Source of the DNA: Eunapius fragilis
Lineage: Eukaryota; Porifera; Demospongiae; Spongillida; Spongillidae
Assembly (NCBI GenBank): GCA_963681505.1
Contig: OY811977.1
Span: 1 to 64,000, forward strand
DNA: 64,000 nt
Direction: 5' to 3'
Positions 21,656-33,699 of the stretch are shown piece after piece. Position 1 is the stretch's first letter. Every line of letters begins with the position of its first letter. The notes under the pieces are model-generated. The model was given only the letters and a program-made list of their open reading frames with translations, had not been told where the DNA came from and made no database searches. A program made the position numbers and the translations under genes.

Positions 21656-22998
21656 TTACACACTTCTTGTGGTGCCCATTACAGAGGCAGCATTGCCCTG
21701 CTGGAGTGCAATGGACACTCTTTGCAGAAGGAATGGGAGAGACTGGTGGTCATGAGTGATGCTCTGCTGACGCCTGCTGATATCCGTGAGCAAACTGAGA
21801 GCATCAGGGCCAAGGGCACCTGAGGTCTCTATTGCTACTGGGACAAAATGGTGAGATTTGGACAGCAGAGCATACTTCTCCTTCTTCCTGGCTTCAGCAG
21901 CTGTGGCTACAGCTCTAGCTTCCCTTGTGGCATCAGACATGTATGAGGCTGCAAAGGTGTCCACACAAGTAAAGTCCCAAACAAGACACTGGCCAGACTT
22001 CCATGGGGCAATGGAACAACCATCAGGTCGCTTGCCATCTGATCTGCATAGGCCAATGCGCTCAAGTGTTGATGGTACGTTTATTACTGCCAGTGACCTA
22101 TGTATAATGGCATTGATAGCAACATGCCTTGAAAAAAGACCCTGACTTTTAATGCTGCTGAGCCCATGAGTAGCGAGGGCATCAACATGACCTCCACAGT
22201 GGTGGCAGATGTGGGGTTGACAAAGTGGCGTACCCAGACGAAGACCAACAGCTATCCTGGTTGTGTGATCATCCATTCGCAGGCCTAGGGAAGAGACAGG
22301 GAGGGCATGCAACCAGGCCCCAGACTCTTTAGTGGCTGCAGCCAGTAACCTGGCACGAGACCTGCAGTCAGAGGCACCATGCAGGAGCTGATCATATGTC
22401 TCTTCCACATGAGGGAGGTCCCATGCCTTTTGTCTGGAAGATGAAGGAGAGACAGGAGGTGGATAGTTGTGACCCTCTCTCCACTGAGTAACAGCAGCAT
22501 CAACAGCTGTGTATGGAATGTCAGAAAACCGGGCAGGCAAAATTTGGTTGATGAGGTTGTAGGAACCAGCAGCGGAGGCCAATAAGGCAGACGGTGCAAG
22601 CTGAGAAGCTCTACGAACCCCAATACCACCAAAACAGACTGGCAGAGTAGCCTGGGACCAAACTGACTCACAAGAAAAATCGATATTCAGAACCTCACTC
22701 AGAGTGCTGCGCAATTCAGCATCATAAACAGCCAAGCACGGAGATGAGAAACAAGGAGCTGTCCTGAGGATGTACAAAATCTTAGGGATGGCAAATGAGT
22801 GGCGGAGCAGAATCAAGGCATCCTGGCTGCTCAGGAGACTGAGGCGAGATTTCATTTTCCTGAGAGCTTCCACTTTATCAAGCAATGCTTCATCAACAGA
22901 TGAACCAATTGGTGAGCCCAGCAAAGTAGCAGTGTTGGGCCTGACTCTACAAAGTTCAGGTGCCAGGTGCAATAGAGCAAGACCAGCTTGATCTGCAC
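21656..22998 (-). CDS. Reverse transcriptase C-terminal part with nuclease-like domain (partial, 5'-truncated)
   Basis: The frame is open from the insertion junction to a TAA at 21656-21658, about 447 codons, with no internal stop. Numbering from the TTG codon at 22972 (no real start: the element is truncated). Residues 18-23 LGSPIG and 40-75 resemble the end of the RT palm and the thumb; the catalytic YxDD part is missing. Residues 256-273 hold CHHC, then H269, a zinc-finger-like C-x2-C-x9-H motif whose expected final Cys is Ser (HGLSS). Residues 315-333 (RPDG to LVWDFT) fit a PD-(D/E)xK-type endonuclease core, followed by RKKEKY at 362-367. The conserved tail LLQRVSIALQQGNAASVMGT follows. 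This order, RT then zinc finger then restriction-like nuclease, is known in R2/NeSL-type non-LTR elements; the clade assignment is inference. The copy cannot move by itself. Confidence 0.8.
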
Positions 22999-25900
22999 AG
23001 GTGTTAAAATTACAAACTATTGGAGTTGCGATATGTATTCATGGAACGAACGAGTAACCTGTTTTCTTTCTCTTAATAATGCCTCCTCTATTATCAGCTC
23101 ATTGGTTTGGCTGTACCATGCAAATAGATTAGTGGTTCCCTCCCATACATTTCTATGGGAGAAAATTGGCTATGTTCCAACCAAGGTGTTAATTTAACAA
23201 ACTATTGGAGTTGCGATATGTATTCATGAAACGAACGAATAACCTGTTTTCTTTCTCTAAATAATGCCTCCTCTATAATCAGCTCATTGGTTTGGCTGTA
23301 CCATGCAAATAGATTAGTGGTTCCCTCCCATACATTTCTATGGGTGAATATTGGCTATCTTCCCACCAAGGTGTTTATTTAACAAACTATTAGAGTTGCG
23401 ATCCTTCTTCATGGAACGAACGAGTAACCTGTTTTCTTTCTCAAAATAATCCCTCCTCTATTATCAGCTCATTGGTTTGGCTGTACCATGCAAATAGATT
23501 AGTGGTTCCCTCCCATACATTACTATGGGAGAAAATTGGCTATGTTCCAACCAAGGTGTTAATATTACAAACTATTGGAGTTGCGATATGTATTCATGGA
23601 ACGAACGACTAACCTGTTTTCTTTCTCTTAATTATGCCTCCTCTATTATCAGCTCATTGGTTTGGCTGTACCATGCAAATAGATTAGTGGTTCCCTCCCA
23701 TACATTTCTATGGGAGAAAATTGGCTATGTTCCAACCAAGGTGTTAATTTAACAAACTATTGGAGTTGCGATATGTATTCATGAAACGAACGAATAACCT
23801 GTTTTCTTTCTCTAAATAAAGCCTCCTCTATAATCACCTCATTGGTTTGGCTGTACCATGCAAATAGATTAGTGGTTCCCTCCCATACATTTCTATGGGA
23901 GAAAATTGGCTATGTTCCAACCAAGGTGTTAATTTAACAAACTATTGGAGTTGCGATATGTATTCATGAAACAAACGAATAAACTGTTTTCTTTCTCTAA
24001 ATAATGCCTCCTCTATAATCAGCTCATTGGTTTGGCTGTACCATGCATATAGATTAGTGGTTCCCTCCCATACATTTCTATGGGTGAAAATTGGCTATCT
24101 TCCCACCAAGGTGTTAATAAAACAAACTAGTGGAGTTGCGATCCTACTTCATGGAACGAACGAGTAACCTGTTTTCTTTCTCTAAATAATGCCTCCTCTA
24201 TAATCAGCTCATTGGTTTGGCTATACCATGCAAATAGATTAGTGGTTCCCTCCCATACATTTCTATGGGAGAAAATTAGCTATGTTCCAACCAAGGTGTT
24301 AATATTACAAACTATTGGAGTTGCGATATGTATTCATGGAACGAACAACTAACCTGTTTTCTTTCTCTTAATAATGCCTCCTCTATTATCAGCTCATTGG
24401 TTTGGCTGTACCACGTAAATAGATTAGTGGTTCCCTCCCGTACACTTCTATGGGAGAAAATTGGCTATGTTCCAACCAAGGTGTTAGTTTAACAAACTAT
24501 TGGAGTTGCGATATGTATTCATGAAACGAACGAATAAACTGTTTTCTTTCTCTAAATAATGCCTCCTCTATAATCAGCTCATTGGTTTGGCTGTACCATG
24601 CAAATAGATTGGTGGTTCCCTCCCATACATTTCGATGGGTGAAAATTGGCTATCTTCCCACCAAGGTGTTAATAAAACAAACTAGTGGAGTTGCGATCCT
24701 ACTTCATGGAACGAACGAGTAACCTGTTTTCTTTCTCTAAATAATGCCTCCTCTATAATCAGCTCATTGGTTTGGCTGTACTATGCAAATAGATTAGTGG
24801 TTCCCTCCCATACATTTCTATGAGTGAAAATTGGCTATCTTCCCACCAAGGTGTTAATAAAACAAACTAGTGGAGTTGCGATCCTACTTCATGGAACGAA
24901 CGAGTCACCTGTTTTCTTTCTCTGAATAATGCCTCCTCTATTATCAGCTCATTGGTTTGGCTGTACCATGCAAATAGATTAGTGGTTCCCTCCCATACAT
25001 TTCTATGGGAGAAAATTGGCTATGTTCCAACCAAGGTGTTAATTTAACAAACTATTGGAGTTGCGATATGTATTCATGAAACGAACGAATAACCTGGTTT
25101 CTTTCTCTAAATAATGCCTCCTCTATAATCAGCTCATTGGTTTGGCTGTACCATGCAAATAGATTAGTGGTTCCCTCCCATACATTTCTATGGGTGAAAA
25201 TTGGCTATCTTCCCACCAAGGTGTTAATAAAACAAACTAGTGGAGTTGCGATCCTACTTCATGGAACGATCGAGTAACCTGTTTTCTTTCTCTTAATAAT
25301 GCCTCCTCTATAATCAGCTCATTGGTTTGGCTGTACCATGCAAATAGATTAGTGGTTCCCTCCCATACATTTTAATAGGGGAAAATTGGCTATCTTCCCA
25401 CCAAGGTGTTAATAAAACAAACTAGTGGAGTTGCGATCCTACTTCATGGAACGAACGAGTAACCTGTTTTCTTTCTCTTTATAATGCCTCCTCTATAATC
25501 AGCTCATTGGTTTGGCTGTACCATGCAAATAGATTAGTGGTTCCCTCCCATACATTTCTATGGGAGAAAATTGGCTATGTTCCAACCAAGGTGTTAATTT
25601 AACAAACTAATGGAGTTGCGATCCTACCTCATGAAACGAACGAGTAACCTGTTTTCTTTCTCTTAATAATGCCTCCTCTATAATCAGCTCATTGGTTTGG
25701 CTGTACCATGCAAATAGATTAGTGGTTCCCTCCCATACATTTCTATGGGAGAAAATTGGCTATGTTCCAACCAAGGTGTTAATTTAACAAACTATTGGAG
25801 TTGCGATATGTATTCATGAAACGAACGAATAACCTGTTTTCTTTCTCTAAATAATGCCTCCTCTATAATCAGCTCATTGGTTTGGCTGTACCATGCAAAT

Positions 25901-28900
25901 AGATTAGTGGTTCCCTCCCATACATTTCTATGGGAGAAAATTGGCTATGTTCCAACCAAGGTGTTAATTTAACAAACTATTGGAGTTGCGATATGTATTC
26001 ATGAAACGAACGAATAAACTGTTTTCTTTCTCTAAATAATGCCTCCTCTATAATCAGCTCATTGGTTTGGCTGTACCATGCAAATAGATTAGTGGTTCCC
26101 TCCCATACATTTCTATGGGTGAAAATTGGCTATCTTCCCTCCAACGTGTTAATAAAACAAACTAGTGGAGTTGCGATCCTACTTCATGGAACGAACGAGT
26201 AACCTGTTTTCTTTCTCTAAATAATGCCTCCTCTATAATCAGCTCATTGGTTTGGCTGTACCATGCAAATAGATTAGTGGTTCCCTCCCATACATTTCTA
26301 TGGGTGAAAATTGGCTATCTTCCCACCAAGGTGTTAATAAAACAAACTAGTGGAGTTGCGATCCTACTTCATGGAACGAACGAGTAACCTGTTTTCTTTC
26401 TCTGAATAATGCCTCCTCTATTATCAGCTCATTGGTTTGGCTGTACCATGCAAATAGATTAGTGGTTCCCTCCCATACATTTCTATGGGAGAAAATTGGC
26501 TATGTTCCAACCAAGGTGTTAATTTAACAAACTATTGGAGTTGCGATATGTATTCATGAATCAAACGAATAACCTGTTTTCTTTCTCTAATTAATGCCTC
26601 CTCTATAATCAGCTCATTGGTTTGGCTGTACCATGCAAATAGATTAGTGGTTCCCTCCCATACATTTCTATGGGTGAAAATTGGCTATCTTCCCACCAAG
26701 GTGTTAATAAAACAAACTAGTGGAGTTGCGATCCTACTTCATGGAACGAACGAGTAACCTGTTTTCTTTCTCTAAATAATGCCTCCTCTATAATCAGCTC
26801 ATTGGTTTGGCTGTACCATGCAAATAGATTAGTGGTTCCCTCCCATACATTTCTATGGGTGAAAATTGGCTATATTCCCACAAGGTGTTAATAAAACAAA
26901 CTAGTGGAGTTGCGATCCTACTTCATGGAACGAACGAGTAACCTGTTTTCTTTCTCTAAATAATGCCTCCTCTATTATCAGCACATTGGTTTGGCTGTAC
27001 CATGCAAATAGATTAGTGGTTCCCTCCCATACATTTCTATGGGTGAAAATTGGCTATCTTCCCACCAAGGTGTTAATAAAACAAACTAGTGCGGTTGCGA
27101 TCCTACTTCATGGAACGAACGAGTAACCTGTTTTCTTTCTCTGAATAATGCCTCCTCTATTATCAGCTCATTGGTTTGGCTGTACCATGCAAATAGATTA
27201 GTGGTTCCCTCCCATACATTTCTATGGGAGAAAATTGGCTATGTTCCAACCAAGGTGTTAATTTAACAAACTATTGGAGTTTCGATATGTATTCATGAAA
27301 CAAACGAATAACCTGTTTTCTTTCTCTAAATAATGCCTCCTCTATAATCAGGTCATTGGTTTGGCTGTACCATGCAAATAGATTAGTGGTTCCCTCCCAT
27401 ACATTTCTATGGGTGAAAATTGGCTATCTTCCCACCAAGGTGTTTAAAAAACAAACTAGTGGAGTTGCGATCCTACTTCATGGAACGAACGAGTAACCTG
27501 TTTTCATTCTCTAAATAATGCCTCCTCTATTATCAGCTCATTGGTTTGGCTGTACCATGCAAATAGATTAGTGGTTCCCTCCCATACATTTCTATGGGTG
27601 AAAATTGGCTATCTTCCCACCAAGGTGTTAATAAAACAAACTAGTGGAGTTGCGATCCTACTTCATGGAACGAACGAGTAACCTGTTTTCTTTCTCTGAA
27701 TAATGCCTCCTCTATTATCAGCTCATTGGTTTGGCTGTACCATGCAAATAGATTAGTGGTTCCCTCCCATACATTTCTATGGGAGAAAATTGGCTATGTT
27801 CCAACCAAGGTGTTAATTTAACAAACTATTGGAGTTGCGATATGTATTCATGAAACGAACGAATAACCTGTTTTCTTTCTCTAAATAATGCCTCCTCTAT
27901 AATCAGCTCATTGGTTTGGCTGTACCATGCAAATAGATTAGTGGTTCCCTCCCATACATTTCTATGGGTGAAAATTGGCTATCTTCCCACCAAGGTGTTA
28001 ATAAAACAAACTAGTTGAGTTGCGATCCTACTTCATGGGACGAACGAGTAACCTGTTTTCTTTCTCTAAATAATGCCTCCTCTATTATCAGCTCATTGGT
28101 TTGGCTGTACCATGCAAATAGATTAGTGGTTCCCTCCCATACATTTCTATGGGTGAAAATTGGCTATCTTCCCACCAAGGTGTTAATAAAACAAACTAGT
28201 GGAGTTGCGATCCTACTTCATGGAACGAACGAGTAACCTGTTATCTTTCTCTGAATAATGCCTCCTCTATTATCAGCTCATTGGTTTGGCTGTACCATGC
28301 AAATAGATTAGTGGTTCCCTCCCATACATTTCTATGGGAGAAAATTGGCTATGTTCCAACCAAGGTGTTAATTTAACAAACTATTGGAGTTGCGATATGT
28401 ATTCATGAAACGAACGAATAACCTGTTTTCTTTCTCTAAATAATGCCTCCTCTATGATCAGCTCATTGGTTTGGCTGTACCATGCAAATAGATTAGTGGT
28501 TCCCTCCCATACATTTCTATGGGAGAAAATTGGCTATGTTCCAACCAAGGTGTTAATTTAACAAACTATTGGAGTTGCGATATGTATTCATGAAACGAAC
28601 GAATAACCTGTTTTCTTTCTCTAAATAATGCCTCCTCTATAATCAGCTCATTGGTTTGGCTGTACCATGCAAATAGATTAGTGGTTCCCTCCCATACATT
28701 TCTATGGGAGAAAATTGGCTATGTTCCAACCAAGGTGTTAATTTAACAAACTATTGGAGTTGCGATATGTATTCATGAAACGAACGAATAACCTGTTTTC
28801 TTTCTCTAAATAATGCCTCCTCTATAATCAACTCATTGGTTTGGCTGTACCATGCAAATAGATTAGTGGTTCCCTCCCATACATTTCTATGGGAGAAAAT

Positions 28901-29719
28901 TGGCTATGTTCCAACCAAGGTGTTAATTTAACAAACTATTGGAGTTGCGATATGTATTCATGAAACGAACGAATTAACTGTTTTCTTTCTCTAAATAATG
29001 CCTCCTCTATAATCAGCTCATTGGTTTGGCTGTTCCATGCAAATAGATTAGTGGTTCCCTCCCATACATTTCTATGGGTGAAAATTGGCGATATTCCCAC
29101 CAAGGTGTTAATAAAACAAACTAGTGGAGTTGCGATCCTACTTCATGGAACGAACGAGTAACCTGTTTTCTTTCTCTAAATAATGCCTCCTCTATAATCA
29201 GCTCATTGGTTTGGCTGTACCATGCAAATAGATTAGTGGTTCCCTCCCATACATTTCTATGGGTGAAAATTGGCTATCTTCCCACCAAGGTGTTAATAAA
29301 ACAAACTAGTGGAGTTGCGATCCTACTTCATGGAACGAACGAGTAACCTGTTTTCTTTCTCTGAATAATGCCTCCTCTATTATCAGCTCATTGGTTTGGC
29401 TGTACCATGCAAATAGATTAGTGGTTCCCTCCCATACATTTCTATGGGAGAAAATTGGCTATGTTCCAACCAAGGTGTTAATTTAACAAACTATTGGAGT
29501 TGCGATATGTATTCATGAATCAAACGAATAACCTGTTTTCTTTCTCTAATTAATGCCTCCTCTATAATCAGCTCATTGGTTTGGCTGTACCATGCAAATA
29601 GATTAGTGGTTCCCTCCCATACATTTCTATGGGTGAAAATTGGCTATCTTCCCACCAAGGTGTTAATAAAACAAACTAGTGGAGTTGCGATCCTACTTGA
29701 TGGAACGAACGAGTAACCT

Positions 29720-32690
29720 GTTTTCTTTCTCTAAATAATGCCTCCTCTATAATCAGCTCATTGGTTTGGCTGTACCATGCAAATAGATTAGTGGTTCCCT
29801 CCCATACATTTCTATGGGTGAAAATTGGCTATATTCCCACAAGGTGTTAATAAAACAAACTAGTGGAGTTGCGATCCTACTTCATGGAACGAACGAGTAA
29901 CCTGTTTTCTTTCTCTAAATAATGCCTCCTCTATTATCAGCACATTGGTTTGGCTGTACCATGCAAATAGATTAGTGGTTCCCTCCCATACATTTCTATG
30001 GGTGAAAATTGGCTATCTTCCCACCAAGGTGTTAATAAAACAAACTAGTGCGGTTGCGATCCTACTTCATGGAACGAACGAGTAACCTGTTTTCTTTCTC
30101 TGAATAATGCCTCCTCTATTATCAGCTCATTGGTTTGGCTGTACCATGCAAATAGATTAGTGGTTCCCTCCCATACATTTCTATTGGAGAAAATTGGCTA
30201 TGTTCCAACCTAGGTGTTAATTTAACAAACTATTGGAGTTTCGATATGTATTCATGAAACGAACGAATAACCTGTTTTCTTTCTCTAAATAATGCCTCCT
30301 CTATAATCAGGTCATTGGTTTGGCTGTACCATGCAAATAGATTAGTGGTTCCCTCCCATACATTTCTATGGGTGAAAATTGGCTATCTTCCCACCAAGGT
30401 GTTTAAAAAACAAACTAGTGGAGTTGCGATCCTACTTCATGGAACGAACGAGTAACCTGTTTTCATTCTCTAAATAATGCCTCCTCTATTATCAGCTCAT
30501 TGGTTTGGCTGTACCATGCAAATAGATTAGTGGTTCCCTCCTATACATTTCTATGGGTGAAAATTGGCTATCTTCCCACCAAGGTGTTAATAAAACAAAC
30601 TAGTGGAGTTGCGATCCTACTTCATGGAACGAACGAGTAACCTGTTTTCTTTCTCTGAATAATGCCTCCTCTATTATCAGCTCATTGGTTTGGCTGTACC
30701 ATGCAAATAGATTAGTGGTTCCCTCCCATACATTTCTATGGGAGAAAATTGGCTATGTTCCAACCAAGGTGTTAATTTAACAAACTATTGGAGTTGCGAT
30801 ATGTATTCATGAAACGAACGAATAACCTGTTTTCTTTCTCTAAATAATGCCTCCTCTATAATCAGCTCATTGGTTTGGCTGTACCATGCAAATAGATTAG
30901 TGGTTCCCTCCCATACATTTCTATGGGTGAAAATTGGCTATCTTCCCACCAAGGTGTTAATAAAACAAACTAGTTGAGTTGCGATCCTACTTCATGGGAC
31001 GAACGAGTAACCTGTTTTCTTTCTCTAAATAATGCCTCCTCTATTATCAGCTCATTGGTTTGGCTGTACCATGCAAATAGATTAGTGGTTCCCTCCCATA
31101 CATTTCTATGGGTGAAAATTGGCTATCTTCCCACCAAGGTGTTAATAAAACAAACTAGTGGAGTTGCGATCCTACTTCATGGAACGAACGAGTAACCTGT
31201 TTTCTTTCTCTAAATAATGCCTCCTCTATAATCAGCTCATTGGTTTGGCTGTACCATGCAAATAGATTAGTGGTTCCCTCCCATACATTTCTATGGGTGA
31301 AAATTGGCTATATTCCCACAAGGTGTTAATAAAACAAACTAGTGGAGTTGCGATCCTACTTCATGGAACGAACGAGTAACCTGTTTTCTTTCTCTAAATA
31401 ATGCCTCCTCTATTATCAGCACATTGGTTTGGCTGTACCATGCAAATAGATTAGTGGTTCCCTCCCATACATTTCTATGGGTGAAAATTGGCTATCTTCC
31501 CACCAAGGTGTTAATAAAACAAACTAGTGCGGTTGCGATCCTACTTCATGGAACGAACGAGTAACCTGTTTTCTTTCTCTGAATAATGCCTCCTCTATTA
31601 TCAGCTCATTGGTTTGGCTGTACCATGCAAATAGATTAGTGGTTCCCTCCCATACATTTCTATTGGAGAAAATTGGCTATGTTCCAACCTAGGTGTTAAT
31701 TTAACAAACTATTGGAGTTTCGATATGTATTCATGAAACGAACGAATAACCTGTTTTCTTTCTCTAAATAATGCCTCCTCTATAATCAGGTCATTGGTTT
31801 GGCTGTACCATGCAAATAGATTAGTGGTTCCCTCCCATACATTTCTATGGGTGAAAATTGGCTATCTTCCCACCAAGGTGTTTAAAAAACAAACTAGTGG
31901 AGTTGCGATCCTACTTCATGGAACGAACGAGTAACCTGTTTTCATTCTCTAAATAATGCCTCCTCTATTATCAGCTCATTGGTTTGGCTGTACCATGCAA
32001 ATAGATTAGTGGTTCCCTCCTATACATTTCTATGGGTGAAAATTGGCTATCTTCCCACCAAGGTGTTAATAAAACAAACTAGTGGAGTTGCGATCCTACT
32101 TCATGGAACGAACGAGTAACCTGTTTTCTTTCTCTGAATAATGCCTCCTCTATTATCAGCTCATTGGTTTGGCTGTACCATGCAAATAGATTAGTGGTTC
32201 CCTCCCATACATTTCTATGGGAGAAAATTGGCTATGTTCCAACCAAGGTGTTAATTTAACAAACTATTGGAGTTGCGATATGTATTCATGAAACGAACGA
32301 ATAACCTGTTTTCTTTCTCTAAATAATGCCTCCTCTATAATCAGCTCATTGGTTTGGCTGTACCATGCAAATAGATTAGTGGTTCCCTCCCATACATTTC
32401 TATGGGTGAAAATTGGCTATCTTCCCACCAAGGTGTTAATAAAACAAACTAGTTGAGTTGCGATCCTACTTCATGGGACGAACGAGTAACCTGTTTTCTT
32501 TCTCTAAATAATGCCTCCTCTATTATCAGCTCATTGGTTTGGCTGTACCATGCAAATAGATTAGTGGTTCCCTCCCATACATTTCTATGGGTGAAAATTG
32601 GCTATCTTCCCACCAAGGTGTTAATAAAACAAACTAGTGGAGTTGCGATCCTACTTCATGGAACGAACGAGTAACCTGTTATCTTTCTCT
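29720..32690 (+). repeat. 8-monomer higher-order repeat (1479 bp), two tandem copies
   Basis: Marker monomers recur 1479 bp apart (8 x 185 minus 1): CCCACAAGG at about 29835 and 31314, GTTTAAAAAACAAAC at about 30402 and 31881, and TAGTTGAGTTGCG at about 30971 and 32450. An earlier related block lies 2959 bp upstream (26876, 28012), so the 8-mer was copied at least twice. Confidence 0.85.
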
Positions 32691-33699
32691 GAATAATGCC
32701 TCCTCTATTATCAGCTCATTGGTTTGGCTGTACCATGCAAATAGATTAGTGGTTCCCTCCCATACATTTCTATGGGAGAAAATTGGCTATGTTCCAACCA
32801 AGGTGTTAATTTAACAAACTATTGGAGTTGCGATATGTATTCATGAAACGAACGAATAACCTGTTTTCTTTCTCTAAATAATGCCTCCTCTATAATCAGC
32901 TCATTGGTTTGGCTGTACCATGCAAATAGATTAGTGGTTCCCTCCCATACATTTCTATGGGTGAAAATTGGCTATCTTCCCACCAAGGTGTAAATAAAAC
33001 AAACTAGTGGAGTTGCGATCCTACTTCATGGAACGAACGAGTAACCTGTTTTCTTTCTCTAAGTAATGCCTCCTCTATAATAAGCTCATTGGTTTGGCTG
33101 TACCATGCAAATAAATTAGTGGTTCCCTCCCATACATTTCTATGGGAGAAAATTGGCTATGTTCCAACCAAGGTGTTAGTTTAACAAACTATTGGAGTTG
33201 CGATATGTATTCATGAAACGAACGAATAAACTGTTTTCTTTCTCTAAATAATGCCTCCTCTATAATCAGCTCATTGGTTTGGCTGTACCATGCAAATAGA
33301 TTAGTGGTTCCCTCCCATACATTTCGATGGGTGAAAATTGGCTATCTTCCCACCAAGGTGTTAATAAAACAAACTAGTGGAGTTGCGATCCTACTTCATG
33401 GAACGAACGAGTAACCTGTTTTCTTTCTCTAAATAATGCCTCCTCTATAATCAGCTCATTGGTTTGGCTGGACCATGCAAATAGATTAGTGGTTCCCTCC
33501 CATACATTTCTATGGGAGAAAATTGGCTATGTTCCAACCAAGGTGTTAATTTAACAAACTATTGGAGTTGTGATATGTATTCATGAAACGAACGAATAAC
33601 CTGTTTTCTTTCTCTAAATAATGCCTCCTCTATAATCAGCTCATTGGTTTGGCTGTACCATGCAAATAGATTAGTGGTTCCCTCCCATACATTTCTATG

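Larger units (their letters stand above)
21526..22998 (-). mobile_element. 5'-truncated non-LTR retrotransposon inserted in the satellite
   Basis: 1473 bp between two copies of AGGTGTTAAAA (21515-21525 and 22999-23009), the 11-bp target-site duplication. Satellite sequence resumes in register after it. The element lies on the minus strand, so its 3' end is at the left. It keeps the 3' part of the reverse-transcriptase ORF and about 120 bp of 3' UTR. No poly-A tail is visible; the 3' end is AT-rich. Loss of the 5' end with target duplication is the usual mark of target-primed reverse transcription that stopped early. Confidence 0.85.

Noticed and set aside
21858..22145. 95-codon plus-strand frame inside the retrotransposon
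   Set aside because: It is antisense to the intact reverse-transcriptase frame.
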